From Kiritimatiellia bacterium (GTDB taxonomy: Bacteria > Verrucomicrobiota > Kiritimatiellia > JAFGHX01): 64,000 bases of DNA. The stretch lies in NCBI GenBank assembly GCA_016929905.1, contig JAFGHX010000462.1, forward strand, positions 40,708-104,707, read 5' to 3'. Positions 25,902-34,482 of this stretch are shown one piece after another. The position numbers and the translations under genes are program-made. A model generated the notes under the pieces. That model was not told the origin of the DNA. It searched no databases and worked only from the letters and a program-made list of their open reading frames with translations. Position 1 is the first letter of the stretch; each line of letters starts with the position of its first letter.

Positions 25902-26228
25902 ATGAGCGACTACAGGGTGAACCTGCGGCAGGAGGCCTGGGACGACCTCGCCCGCATGCGCCGGTTCGACCAGTTGCAGATCACCGACGCGCTGGACACT
26001 TACCTCGCCACCGCCCCCTGCCGGCAGAGCCGCAGCCGGATCAAGCGGATTCTCTCACCACGCTTTTCCGGCTACCGCCTGCGCGTCGGGCCATGGCGCG
26101 CCTACTATACCGTGCAGGGGCGACGCGTCGACGTCGCACGCATCCTCCCCAAGGAGGCCGGCAGGCGCTGGCTCAACCCGCGCCGGATCCGGCTGCTCCA
26201 TACCGCCCCACTCCCCGCCGGGCCGTAG
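25902..26228 (+). CDS. RelE/ParE-superfamily toxin-like protein, no antitoxin seen
   Basis: The 108-residue basic protein has the RelE/ParE layout: an N-terminal helical pair (LRQEAWDDLARMRRFDQL, then ITDALDTYL) and a C-terminal sheet with RLRVGPWRAYYTVQGRRVDV and the ARILPKEAGRRW ending. Family members are mRNA interferases or gyrase poisons paired with a small antitoxin. Here no antitoxin frame lies just upstream (only promoter sequence) or downstream. An AGGGAG site is three bases before the ATG. It could be a solitary toxin, a domesticated nuclease or a remnant; function is inferred from fold only. Confidence 0.7.
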   Translation: MSDYRVNLRQEAWDDLARMRRFDQLQITDALDTYLATAPCRQSRSRIKRILSPRFSGYRLRVGPWRAYYTVQGRRVDVARILPKEAGRRWLNPRRIRLLHTAPLPAGP

Positions 26229-26538
26229 TGGGCCAACAGGCAGCCCCCGGTACACGAGCGGTCAGATCTCGCTGACCGGATATGGCCAGCATGAAGCTTT
26301 GTCGTAAGCGCCGCTTGCGCGACGAAGCCCCCAGGGCGTAGTCGCGCTGCGCCCGCCAACCTGTCGCGCCGACGGCTCGGAAGCCGCGCCCCAGCGCCAG
26401 GTTCGGAGTCTGTCGCCAATCCTTACGGAACGCTTGGCGTCCCTTCTGCTGGAGGGCGAGGCTGTGCCGAGCCGCCCGCCAGTACGCGGCTCGCCCCTGG
26501 ACCCGGCTCCGCACAGCCCGCGATCGGGGCGGCGGCTT
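26229..26538. other. Non-coding GC-rich stretch between relE-like and TPR genes
   Basis: No convincing gene is present in these 310 bases; the weak frames lack ribosome-binding sites and family motifs. It contains a 7-bp hairpin GAGCCGC/GCGGCTC with a 10-base loop (26469-26475 and 26486-26492), 47 bases beyond the stop of the TPR gene read from the right. Segments such as GGAGGGCGAGGCTGTGCCG have the look of a dispersed intergenic element, but no second copy was found in this window. Confidence 0.4.
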
Positions 26539-28563
26539 TCACCGCACGGCCGCGCCCGAAGCGTCTTCACCCCCGATCGCCATGCGCAACGCCCGCTCGG
26601 CCTGGGGAAACGGGGTCTTGAGGCCGAGCGCCTCGGAGAAGTGCGCGACGGCCTCGTCGCGCCGCCCCAGTTCGAGCAGGACGACACCGATATTGTAGTG
26701 AGCGTCGGGGTAATCGGGTTTCGTCTGCAGTGCAGCCGAATAATGCCGAATCGCGTCCGCCGCGCGGCCCTGCCGCGCCAGAATAATGGCGAGGTTGTTG
26801 TGGGCGTCCGCATACTCGGGATCGATCCTCAGCGCCTCGACATACTGCGCGGCCGCGTCGAACGGCTGGCCCATGGCGTCGAGCGCCACGCCCAGGTTGC
26901 AATGCGCGCTCTTGTGCTCCGGGTTGAGCCGCAGCGCGGTGGAGTAATGTCCGAGCGCCGCGGCCACATCGCCCTTGGCCGCGAGCGCCGCGCCGAAGTT
27001 GTTGTACAGGTCCGCGTCGTCCGTGCGCAGGGCGATGGCCGCCGAGTAATGCCGCATCGCTTCGTCGAGCCGGCCCAGTTCCGTGAGGACGGCCGCCAGC
27101 TTGCTGTAGCCGGTGGCGAAATCGGGCCTGATGCGAACCGCCTCCGCGTAATGCCGGGCCGCTTCCTCGCGGCGCCCGTCCCGGGCAAGCAGGTTCGCAA
27201 GGTTATAGTGCGCGACCAGATTGTCGTTGTCCGCGGCCAGTTCGTGCCGGAACAGTTTCACGCTGTCGCGCCAGATCGGCCGGTGCAGCGCGCTGCGCAC
27301 CCACAAGAGCCCGGCGCATCCCAGCAGGCACAGGCCCGCGACGCCGCCATAACCGCGCAGGCGGCGTACGCGCTCCAACCCGAATCGCAAGGCAAGAACG
27401 GCGCCGACCAGCGGCAAGTAGAGAAAACGGTCCGCCCTCAAAATGTGATGCGGAATCAGTTGCGCGCTGGGCGCCAGGGAGACCAGGAACCAACACAACC
27501 CTAGAAGAAACAGGCGATTGCGACGCCCCAACCAGCCGGCCCAAACCGTCAACGCGGCCGCCGCCAGCCCGCCCGCCACGCCGGGCGTCAGCGCAGACTC
27601 GACCACCCGCTTGGGATACATCACGGCGAGGTGGGCCGGCCACCCAAGCGTCCGAAGATTCAAGCCGTACAGGCCGACCGCCGTCAACACCCGTTGCGGA
27701 ACCGTCATGGCCACCCGGTCCACCACCTCATGGTGCACATCGAGCGTCGCCCCGATCTTCTTCAGTACGATGGCGGCCGCCGCCAACAGCCAGTACGCCC
27801 AGGTCCGCCCGGCCACGCGCAACGCCCGTTTGCAGGACGGCAAGCCTTCGCGCCCGCCCAGACACAACTCGAGCGCAACGGCCAGGAAAGGCGCAATGGC
27901 CCCCAACACGTTGCTCAGGCAGGCCAGCGCCGCCGCAAACACAGCCAGCACGCGCAGCACGGCTCTGCGCCTGCCCGAGTCCCGCGGGGCGTCCCCCTCC
28001 AATTCCATCGCACGCACCTGCAGGTGCACGGAGCACAGCAGAAAGCACAACATCAGCAGTTCTTCCCGGCCCCCGATCCACGCCACGGGCTCGACAGCCA
28101 CCGGGTGCACGCCGAACAGCAGCGCGAACGCCATCGCCCACACGAAGCGTGTGGCCACGATCGAACCCCCTTTGCCCCGCCGGCGCGCCGGCTCCAGCTC
28201 GCCGTCCGTGCGGCTTTGCCCAGCCTTCTGAAGACGCAGGCACAGGAGGTAAACCAGTATGCTGTTCAACACATGGATCAAAACGTTCGTCAGGTGATAC
28301 CCCGCCGGCTTCAACCCCCAGAGCCGGTAGTCGACCGCAAAAGACAGCAGCCGCATGGGATAGTAGCTCGTGAGCGAAAAGCCGCTGAACATCCGCGCCA
28401 GCCCGCTCGGCCCCAAGTCCCGAATCAGGGGGTTCTCGAGCACCTGGTAGTTGTCGTCATAAAAGGCGAAATCGTAGCCAACCGTGGGCAGGAACAGGAC
28501 CGTGACGGCCGCCGTCAGCACGGCTACAGCGCTCATCGCCTGCCACTTGTGGTCAAATCGCAT
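26539..28563 (-). CDS. TMTC-like membrane protein with C-terminal TPR array (paralog 1)
   Basis: The 674-residue protein has a multi-span membrane region (about residues 1-430) followed by about seven TPR units. Near residue 35 it has an acidic loop motif YDDNYQVLENPLIRDL, then YYPMRLLSFAVDYRLWGL, HPVAVEPVAWIGGREELL and HHILRADRFLYLPL. This layout matches GT-C-fold, PMT/TMTC-type glycosyltransferases, where the first-loop acidic pair is catalytic and TPRs bind partners. The TPRs contain typical units such as AHYNLANLLARDGRREEA. Likely acts at the cytoplasmic membrane with TPRs outside or inside; substrate unknown. AAGGAAAG precedes the ATG. It is one of three paralogs in the window. Confidence 0.75.
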   Translation of the reverse strand: MRFDHKWQAMSAVAVLTAAVTVLFLPTVGYDFAFYDDNYQVLENPLIRDLGPSGLARMFSGFSLTSYYPMRLLSFAVDYRLWGLKPAGYHLTNVLIHVLNSILVYLLCLRLQKAGQSRTDGELEPARRRGKGGSIVATRFVWAMAFALLFGVHPVAVEPVAWIGGREELLMLCFLLCSVHLQVRAMELEGDAPRDSGRRRAVLRVLAVFAAALACLSNVLGAIAPFLAVALELCLGGREGLPSCKRALRVAGRTWAYWLLAAAAIVLKKIGATLDVHHEVVDRVAMTVPQRVLTAVGLYGLNLRTLGWPAHLAVMYPKRVVESALTPGVAGGLAAAALTVWAGWLGRRNRLFLLGLCWFLVSLAPSAQLIPHHILRADRFLYLPLVGAVLALRFGLERVRRLRGYGGVAGLCLLGCAGLLWVRSALHRPIWRDSVKLFRHELAADNDNLVAHYNLANLLARDGRREEAARHYAEAVRIRPDFATGYSKLAAVLTELGRLDEAMRHYSAAIALRTDDADLYNNFGAALAAKGDVAAALGHYSTALRLNPEHKSAHCNLGVALDAMGQPFDAAAQYVEALRIDPEYADAHNNLAIILARQGRAADAIRHYSAALQTKPDYPDAHYNIGVVLLELGRRDEAVAHFSEALGLKTPFPQAERALRMAIGGEDASGAAVR

Positions 28564-28751
28564 GCGCTTCTTTCCTTACTATATAGACCCAATTCGGGCG
28601 CTCCCTATTCCCGCCGTCTCAGCACACCGCCCCCTGAACAACGGCCCACGGCACCTGAAACCGTTGTGGGATCGCTCTACGCACGGTCCCGGCCGCTCGC
28701 AGAGCGGCCCCACAACCCGCCAATGTTGTGCTCTTCCGCTACCGCCTCCCC

Positions 28752-30656
28752 CTACTTGTCGGCGGCCTCGGCGCATGCCCGTTGCAGTCCGAGCCGCGCG
28801 GCATCCATGTCGGGCCGGATGGCGAGCGCGCGCGAGAAGTGAACACGCGCGTCCTCGTTTCTTCCGCTTTCGAGCAGTGCAAACCCGATATTCTTGTGGG
28901 CGACGGCGTAGCCGGGATCGAGCGTGAGCGCCTCGGAGAAATGCCGGATCGCATCGTCAAACTGCCGCCGCGCCGCGGCGGCTACGCCAAGATTGTTGCG
29001 CGCCTGCTGGAAATAGGGGTCCAGCGCCAGAGCCCGGGTGTAATACCGCTCGGCATCGGCCGAATGTCCCGTTTCAAACAGAATCTGTCCCAGCTCGTTG
29101 TAGACATCCGCCCGGTCAGGTTTGAGGCGGGCGGCCTCGGCATAGTGCGGCAACGCATCGGATGTGCGGCCGGCGTCCCTGAGCAGGTTACCCAGGTTGT
29201 AGTGCGCATCGGCGAACGCGGGTTCGATACGGATCGCCTCGCGGTAGTGCGCCAAAGCCCGTTCGGTGTCGCCACGGCGGGCCAACGCGATGGCGAGGTT
29301 GTAATGCCCAACGTGAGAGCGGGGATGCAGGTCCAAGACCCGGGAGAACAACGAAACGGGATCGTGCCAGTACGCCGTCTGCCGCCATGCGGCCACACCA
29401 AGAACGGCGAGCAGCACCGCGAGCGCCCCGGCACAGGGCGCACGCGCCGCCCGACTCACACGTGCCAGGGCCAGGCCGGCCGCTACGGCAAGACCGGCGA
29501 TCGGCAGATAGAGGAAGCGATCCGCCCGTTGAATGTGATGCGGCACAACCTGCGCCGCCGGGCCCAGTGCGATTAGAACCCACAGGAATCCGAACAGGAG
29601 TGGGCGATTGCGCCGAACCAACCAGAGCCCGCATGCGGCAAGGAGGAGCAGGCACAACCCCGCCAACACACCCGGCTCCGCCGGGCCGGCCGGTACCATG
29701 AAGGGATAAATCGGGCTGAGCGCCCGGGGCCACAGGATCGCTGTAAGATTGAGCCGGACCGTGTTCAGAACCGTCAGACTTCGTGCCGGGATCGTGAGCA
29801 ACGGCACAACCCGGTCCTCGCCGCGGGGATCCGGCAGCGTATAGGCATACGCCTTGAGCGCGACAGCGGCGGCCGCCATGAGCCACAGCGGCCAGGTCCG
29901 TCCGACGATCAGCGCGAGCCGCTTGCCAACGGACCGGCCTGCGGGCTTCGGCATGGTCATGTCCCAGGCGGCCGCCAGCACGGGCACGACTGCCGCCGCC
30001 ACGTTGCTCAGGCAGGCGAGCGCCGCGCACGATACGGAGGTCAGCCGGCGGATACCCGCGTGGCGTACCTCCTCGTGGACACCGGGATCCATATGGAACC
30101 ACAACGCGGCCAGCACGAAGAACGCCATCAGCAACTCTTCCCGGCCGGAGACCCACATGACGGGCTCGACGATGACGGGATGCACGGCAAAGAAAGCGGC
30201 GCCCAGAAAGACGGCCAACGCAGGCCAGCCCCGGGCGCCGCGCGCCGGTTCGCGCCGCGCCAGGCGCCGTCCGATCGCGAAGACCCAGAACACGTTCGCA
30301 GCGTGCAGCGCGACATTGGCGAGATGATACCCGCGCGGGTCAAGCCCCCAGACAAGGTGGTCCGCCGCCAGAGAGAGCGTGCGGACCGGATAGTAGCTGG
30401 TGGAGGCGCCGGGGGAGAGGATACGGGCCAGATTCTTCATGCTCAGCTCGCGGATGAGAGGGTTGTCCAGCACGTGCCTGTCGTCGTCGTAGCCGACGAA
30501 ACCGGCGCCCGAGGCACGCGCGAACACGGCCGCGACAGCCAGCAACAGCGCCGCGCGCAACCCCCAGCTCAGCGCGCCTGCGCGGCCGCCCGATCCCGCG
30601 GCCTTCGATTCCGGATTTCGGTTCAGGTTCTCTTCGCTCACGGTCCTTGCGTCCAT
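28752..30656 (-). CDS. TMTC-like membrane protein with C-terminal TPR array (paralog 2)
   Basis: The 634-residue product repeats the architecture of the gene to its left: a loop motif YDDDRHVLDNPLIREL, YYPVRTLSLAADHLVWGL, HPVIVEPVMWVSGREELL, HHIQRADRFLYLPI, then five to six TPR units from about residue 440 (e.g. DAHYNLGNLLRDAGRTSDA). The open frame extends much further upstream, but that part is low-quality and overlaps the divergent LolA-like gene; the ATG at 30656 (MDARTVSEEN) is chosen, with a weak ribosome-binding site. Co-directional with paralog 1 with 188 bases between, so the two could be one transcript. Predicted glycosyltransferase; acceptor unknown. Confidence 0.72.
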   Translation of the reverse strand: MDARTVSEENLNRNPESKAAGSGGRAGALSWGLRAALLLAVAAVFARASGAGFVGYDDDRHVLDNPLIRELSMKNLARILSPGASTSYYPVRTLSLAADHLVWGLDPRGYHLANVALHAANVFWVFAIGRRLARREPARGARGWPALAVFLGAAFFAVHPVIVEPVMWVSGREELLMAFFVLAALWFHMDPGVHEEVRHAGIRRLTSVSCAALACLSNVAAAVVPVLAAAWDMTMPKPAGRSVGKRLALIVGRTWPLWLMAAAAVALKAYAYTLPDPRGEDRVVPLLTIPARSLTVLNTVRLNLTAILWPRALSPIYPFMVPAGPAEPGVLAGLCLLLLAACGLWLVRRNRPLLFGFLWVLIALGPAAQVVPHHIQRADRFLYLPIAGLAVAAGLALARVSRAARAPCAGALAVLLAVLGVAAWRQTAYWHDPVSLFSRVLDLHPRSHVGHYNLAIALARRGDTERALAHYREAIRIEPAFADAHYNLGNLLRDAGRTSDALPHYAEAARLKPDRADVYNELGQILFETGHSADAERYYTRALALDPYFQQARNNLGVAAAARRQFDDAIRHFSEALTLDPGYAVAHKNIGFALLESGRNEDARVHFSRALAIRPDMDAARLGLQRACAEAADK

Positions 30657-30756
30657 TCCGACAGCGCGCGCGCAAGTTTTGGCTTTCGCGCGGGCCTGCG
30701 ACGCCCTATTATTTCCACTCCAACTCATGTTGCCAAACGCAAAATGGCAGGCCACG

Positions 30757-31626
30757 ATGAAGAGATTCGCGTCCGCGGTTCTCGGCGTTGCGATACTGGG
30801 GCATGCGTGCGCCGCCCGTGGCGAACCCGCAGCCTTGCCGGAGAACGGGCCGGATGCCCCCTTCCCGGTGCAGGCTGAAGATATGCCTTTAGGCTGGCAC
30901 AGACTGCCGTCCGATCTCCCGCCGGCACGCGAGTTGTTGAACGACGCCGTCGCCCGCCTGCCGCGCGAGCGAACCCGCATGACGGGGCGGCTGCAGTCCA
31001 GGACGCCCGGGGGCCGGACGGAATGCACGCTCAACACCGAGATCGTGCTCGACTGGGGCGCGGACCCGCCGGCGGCCAGCTACACCATTCGCGACGCGTT
31101 CGGCGGCGAGCCCGAACGGCTGACGGTCAAACGCCGCCAGGACGCCGAGCCGAGCTACCTCTACGAGGTGGGCGACCCGCCAAGGCCGGCGCCGCCGCCC
31201 GAGTTGTCGGCCTCGATCAAGGGGACCGACCTGACATGGGCCGATCTCAGCCTCTCCTTTCTCTGGGCGCGCGATGCGCGAACCGAGGGCCGCGACACCG
31301 TGAAAGGCCGCGCGTGTTACGTGGTCGTCGTGCCGGCCGCCGGCGCGGACGATGCGGGCGGGCCGCACGGGACTCTTAGGATCTGGATCGACAGGAAGTT
31401 CCGCATGGTGCTTCGCGCCGCCGAATACGACACCGACGGCCACATCCGGCGGCGGCTCTCCATCAAGACCGTCAAGAAGATCGATGACAGGTGGACCATC
31501 AAGGACCTGGAGGTCCGCACGTATCCCGCCCGGCACCGAACACTGCTGCGGGTGGATGAGGTCGAGGTGCTCAGTGCGCCGCCCCCCCCCGCCGCCACGA
31601 GCCCGGCGGGGCCGGAGACAGAGTAG
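30757..31626 (+). CDS. LolA-like periplasmic protein (outer-membrane lipoprotein-sorting domain)
   Basis: The 289-residue product has a signal peptide (MKRFASAVLGVAILGHACA) and then a beta-rich region with TRMTGRLQSRTPGGRTECTL, YLYEVGDP, LSFLWARD, GRACYVVVV, LRIWIDRKFRMVLRAAEYD and KKIDDRWTIKDLEVRTYP. This succession is typical of outer-membrane lipoprotein-sorting/DUF4292-like beta-half-barrel proteins that carry hydrophobic ligands. The start is set at the ATG of the signal peptide; the longer frame upstream is not credible. A run of nine C (31582-31590) encodes Pro near the C-terminus. It is divergent from TPR paralog 2. A ligand cannot be assigned. Confidence 0.65.
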   Translation: MKRFASAVLGVAILGHACAARGEPAALPENGPDAPFPVQAEDMPLGWHRLPSDLPPARELLNDAVARLPRERTRMTGRLQSRTPGGRTECTLNTEIVLDWGADPPAASYTIRDAFGGEPERLTVKRRQDAEPSYLYEVGDPPRPAPPPELSASIKGTDLTWADLSLSFLWARDARTEGRDTVKGRACYVVVVPAAGADDAGGPHGTLRIWIDRKFRMVLRAAEYDTDGHIRRRLSIKTVKKIDDRWTIKDLEVRTYPARHRTLLRVDEVEVLSAPPPPAATSPAGPETE

Positions 31627-31964
31627 AAACGGCCGCCCCGCCGCGCCCCGATAGGGTGTTGCGTTTTCCGCGGCGCTATGAGATACTCAGCCTGGTATGC
31701 GCGCTCCGTCCAGGCGCGCTTGTCGGGAACGGCTTCCGAGAAAGGAGGATGTCAGATAAGGGCTGCGTGTACCGCCCCCGGACCGGGGCGCGGTATGAGT
31801 TCCACCTCTGGTTTCCCGAAGTGGCGCGGTCACGACCGCCGCCACGCATCCGGCCGCGCGCGCCAGACCGGCCCCGGGACCATCTGCCAATCGGATCGGC
31901 AGGAGCATACGGGTGGGCAACGGGTTCCCTGCTGGGGACCCGCCGGCACAGTTCGACTGACGTC
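31627..31964. other. Leader region upstream of the CorC/CNNM pair, with candidate promoter
   Basis: These 338 bases hold no convincing gene. A promoter-like pair, TTGCGT (31659-31664) and GATACT (31682-31687) with a 17-base spacer, would leave a leader of about 270 bases before the next start codon. The leader has several short GC stems. A magnesium riboswitch would be plausible before a CorC/CNNM gene, but I could not match an M-box, ydaO or other consensus. Confidence 0.4.
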
Positions 31965-33245
31965 ATGATACCATTGGTTGTGTTCATCGAGTTCGCGGCA
32001 CTGGTCCTGCTGCTTGGGTGTTCCGCATTCTTCTCCAGTGCCGAAACGGCTCTGTTCTCACTCAATCCGATCCAGATCCACCGCATCAAGAAGGCACACC
32101 CCGCCGCGGCGCAGCGCGTTCAAAGCCTGCTCGCATTCCCGACGCGGCCGCTGTCGACCATCCTGATCGGCAATACGATCGTGAATGTGGCCGCATCGAT
32201 CGTCGGCTACGCGCTGGCCGTGCGCCTGGTCGAGATCTACAACCTGGCCGAACACGGCTGGAGCGGCGAGGCGATCGCGCTGCCGGCCATGCCGACGTTG
32301 CTTCTGATCTTCGGGGAAGTCGCCCCGAAACGCCTGGCAATCGCGCGCCCGGAACAGATGGCCGTCCTGTATTCCCCCATCCTGCCCGTCGTGGCCAAGA
32401 TTCTCGCGCCGCTGCGTATCGTGCTGGAGTCCATTACCCGTTTGCTCGAAACGCACTTCCGGCCGCGCGCCAAAGGGCTGACGGAGGCGGAATTCCGCAG
32501 CGTGGTCGGCGCCAGCCAGGAGGAAGGCGTGTTGGACAGCGAAGAGCGGTCGATGGTCGACGGCATCATCCGGCTCGAGGATATCGAGGCGCGCGATGTC
32601 ATGACGCCGCGCGTGGACCTGCTCGGCATCGACCTGGACGCCGACCCGACCCCCTACGAGGAGATCAGCCGCAAAGCCCGGTTCCGCTACCTGCCCGTCT
32701 ACGAAGAAAACCTGGACAAGGTGAAAGGATTCCTGGACGTGCGGGCGTACCTGCTGGACCCGGACCATGTGCTCGAAGAAGCCACCATTCCGCCCTACCA
32801 CGTGCCCGAAACCGCGCCGCTGGACAAAATCCTTGCCCGCTTCCAAAAGGACAACCGGCGCGTAGCCATCGTCGAAGACGAGTACGGCGGAACAGCCGGC
32901 CTCATCACGAGAGGCGACATTCTCGAGGAGATTTCCGAGGAAGTCGAGAACGAATACGGCGAGAAGAAACCGATGATCGAACCGCTCGGCAATAACAGTT
33001 GGCTCGTGGACGGAAACGCCAGCCTCGAGGATATCAACTACGAACTGGACATGCGGCTGGAGGAGGAAGGCGCCGACCGTATCGCCGGCTGGGTCACGGC
33101 CCAGGCGGAGCGCTTCCCGAAACCGGGCGAAACCGTCCAGGCCCAAAACTGCCGCGCCACCGTGCGCCAGGTCCGCAGGCGCCGCGTCACGCTCGTCGTG
33201 CTCGAGAAAATCGAACCGCCGGACGACGATTTGATGGAGGACTGA
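31965..33245 (+). CDS. CNNM/CorC-family membrane protein with CBS pair (HlyC/CorC), first copy
   Basis: The 426-residue product has an N-terminal CNNM (DUF21) domain with about four membrane segments starting FIEFAALVLLLGCSAFFSSA and including the SSAETALFSLNP signature, a CBS pair (DVMTPRVDLLGIDLD ... VEDEYGGTAGLITRGDILEE) and a C-terminal CorC_HlyC transporter-associated domain (LVDGNASLEDINYEL). Such proteins are linked to Mg2+/Co2+ or Na+ efflux. The start at 31965 gives the family-typical N-terminus; the ribosome-binding site is weak. It is followed at once by a second copy. Confidence 0.85.
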   Translation: MIPLVVFIEFAALVLLLGCSAFFSSAETALFSLNPIQIHRIKKAHPAAAQRVQSLLAFPTRPLSTILIGNTIVNVAASIVGYALAVRLVEIYNLAEHGWSGEAIALPAMPTLLLIFGEVAPKRLAIARPEQMAVLYSPILPVVAKILAPLRIVLESITRLLETHFRPRAKGLTEAEFRSVVGASQEEGVLDSEERSMVDGIIRLEDIEARDVMTPRVDLLGIDLDADPTPYEEISRKARFRYLPVYEENLDKVKGFLDVRAYLLDPDHVLEEATIPPYHVPETAPLDKILARFQKDNRRVAIVEDEYGGTAGLITRGDILEEISEEVENEYGEKKPMIEPLGNNSWLVDGNASLEDINYELDMRLEEEGADRIAGWVTAQAERFPKPGETVQAQNCRATVRQVRRRRVTLVVLEKIEPPDDDLMED

Positions 33246-33256
33246 ACCTGACCGCC

Positions 33257-34228
33257 ATGCTCTGGGCCCAACTGGCCGTCATCGCCATCTGCATGATCGG
33301 AGAGGCCTTCTTCTCCGGCATGGAGACCGGCCTGATCTCCATTCACCGCATGCGCCTGCGCCACCTGCTGAAGGAAAAACGCCGCGGGGCCAGGCTGCTC
33401 CAGAATTTCATCGATCATCCCGACCGGCTGCTGGGCACCACCCTGGTCGGCACAAACATCTGCGTCGAGACCGCGGCCATTCTGGCCGCCAGCGTGGCCA
33501 CCGCGCTGCTCGGCCCGTGGGGCAACCCGCTCTCGGGCGTGGTGATGACCATCCTGCTCGTCGCGCTGTGCGAGTATCTGCCCAAAGCCTGGTTCCAAAG
33601 CCAACCGCTGCGGCGCTGCCTCCTGTTCGTCGTGCCGCTGCGCCTGTCCTGGATCGTGCTGCGGCCGATCGGCGCGGTCATCACCGCCATCGCCAAGTTG
33701 CTGGTGCCCAAAGGCCGCGACTTCAGCCGCGCACGTACGCCGTTCGTCACGCGCGACGAACTCAAACTCCTCGCCCGCGAGGGAGAAAAGAACGGCGTCC
33801 TCTCGCCCGCCGAACGGCAGATGATCCACCGCGTCTTCGAGTTGTCCGGCAAGACGGCCAGAGAAATCATGATCCCGCGCGAGAAGATGGTCTCGGTCAA
33901 CAGCTCCACGTTGCTGCCCGACCTGCTCAAAACCGCCAAGTCCGCCGGCGTCACTCGCCTCCCCGTGTACGACAACGAAGAATCGCACTTCGTCGGAATC
34001 GTCAACATCTTCGACGTGTTCACCGCGCCCGACACCAATCACGAGGCGACCGTCGCCGACTACATGCGCCCGGCCCGTTTCATCCAGGAAAGAATGCCCG
34101 TCGACGAGATCCTCCCGCAGATGCGGCTCCTGCGCCAGCAGATGTGCCTCGTCACCGCGGACGACCTTCAGGTCACCGGCCTGGTCACCACCGAGGACGT
34201 GCTTGAAGAGATCGTCGGGCAATTGTAG
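33257..34228 (+). CDS. CNNM/CorC-family membrane protein with CBS pair, second copy
   Basis: The 323-residue product has a CNNM domain (EAFFSGMETGLISIHRMRL) and a CBS pair (REIMIPREKMVSVNSSTLL; TADDLQVTGLVTTEDVLEE) but lacks the C-terminal CorC_HlyC domain of its neighbour. The ATG at 33257 is given; an in-frame CTG at 33248 is seven bases after GGAGG inside the end of the first gene and could be the true start. The pair probably makes a heteromeric or dual divalent-cation exporter, a common tandem in bacteria; inference. Confidence 0.82.
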   Translation: MLWAQLAVIAICMIGEAFFSGMETGLISIHRMRLRHLLKEKRRGARLLQNFIDHPDRLLGTTLVGTNICVETAAILAASVATALLGPWGNPLSGVVMTILLVALCEYLPKAWFQSQPLRRCLLFVVPLRLSWIVLRPIGAVITAIAKLLVPKGRDFSRARTPFVTRDELKLLAREGEKNGVLSPAERQMIHRVFELSGKTAREIMIPREKMVSVNSSTLLPDLLKTAKSAGVTRLPVYDNEESHFVGIVNIFDVFTAPDTNHEATVADYMRPARFIQERMPVDEILPQMRLLRQQMCLVTADDLQVTGLVTTEDVLEEIVGQL

Positions 34229-34334
34229 GTGCTTTGTCCCGTACCGCGCCACAGTATCACACACGGCTTTTGTACCCATCGGATACCCAATCACGGGAAA
34301 AACCCGCCTTTTTCTCGATTGCGCAAGCGCGCGT

Positions 34335-34375
34335 GAAGGGCTGTTTTCAAAAAAAACGGGGGCCCTTCGTTTTTT
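34335..34375 (+). terminator. Intrinsic terminator after the CNNM pair
   Basis: GAAGGGC (34335-34341) pairs with GCCCTTC (34362-34368); inside it GTTTT and AAAAC can extend the stem. A run of six T (34370-34375) follows. It lies 107 bases beyond the second CNNM gene. A smaller CGGG/CCCG stem followed by five T (34293-34312) lies between and may add to termination. Confidence 0.75.
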
Positions 34376-34377
34376 CC

Positions 34378-34407
34378 TTGCCTACCGATTTCGGCCGGTG
34401 CTAAGGT
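34378..34407 (+). promoter_or_regulatory. Candidate nrdD promoter
   Basis: TTGCCT (34378-34383) and TAAGGT (34402-34407) are separated by 18 bases, and the second is preceded by TGC in extended -10 position. It begins just after the terminator and 75 bases before the nrdD start. No NrdR-box-like palindrome was seen here. Weak match. Confidence 0.35.
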
Positions 34408-34482
34408 CAGATTCCGAGCGCTGGCCGAAAACCAGTTCTCACCAATCCACCAACCGCCTCGGCTCCCGGGAGTTCAGCACAG

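Noticed and set aside
30657..31037. N-terminal extension of TPR paralog 2 overlapping the LolA-like gene
   Set aside because: The extension is compositionally poor and covers the signal peptide of a divergent gene; the ATG at 30656 gives a family-like N-terminus.
31627..31964. Riboswitch, RNase P or SRP RNA in the leader before the CNNM genes
   Set aside because: I compared by eye with the conserved cores of these RNAs and of M-box and found no match.
34229..34482. NrdR box upstream of nrdD
   Set aside because: No sequence fits the CwAtATaTwG core; only the zinc-ribbon gene promoter has such a site.
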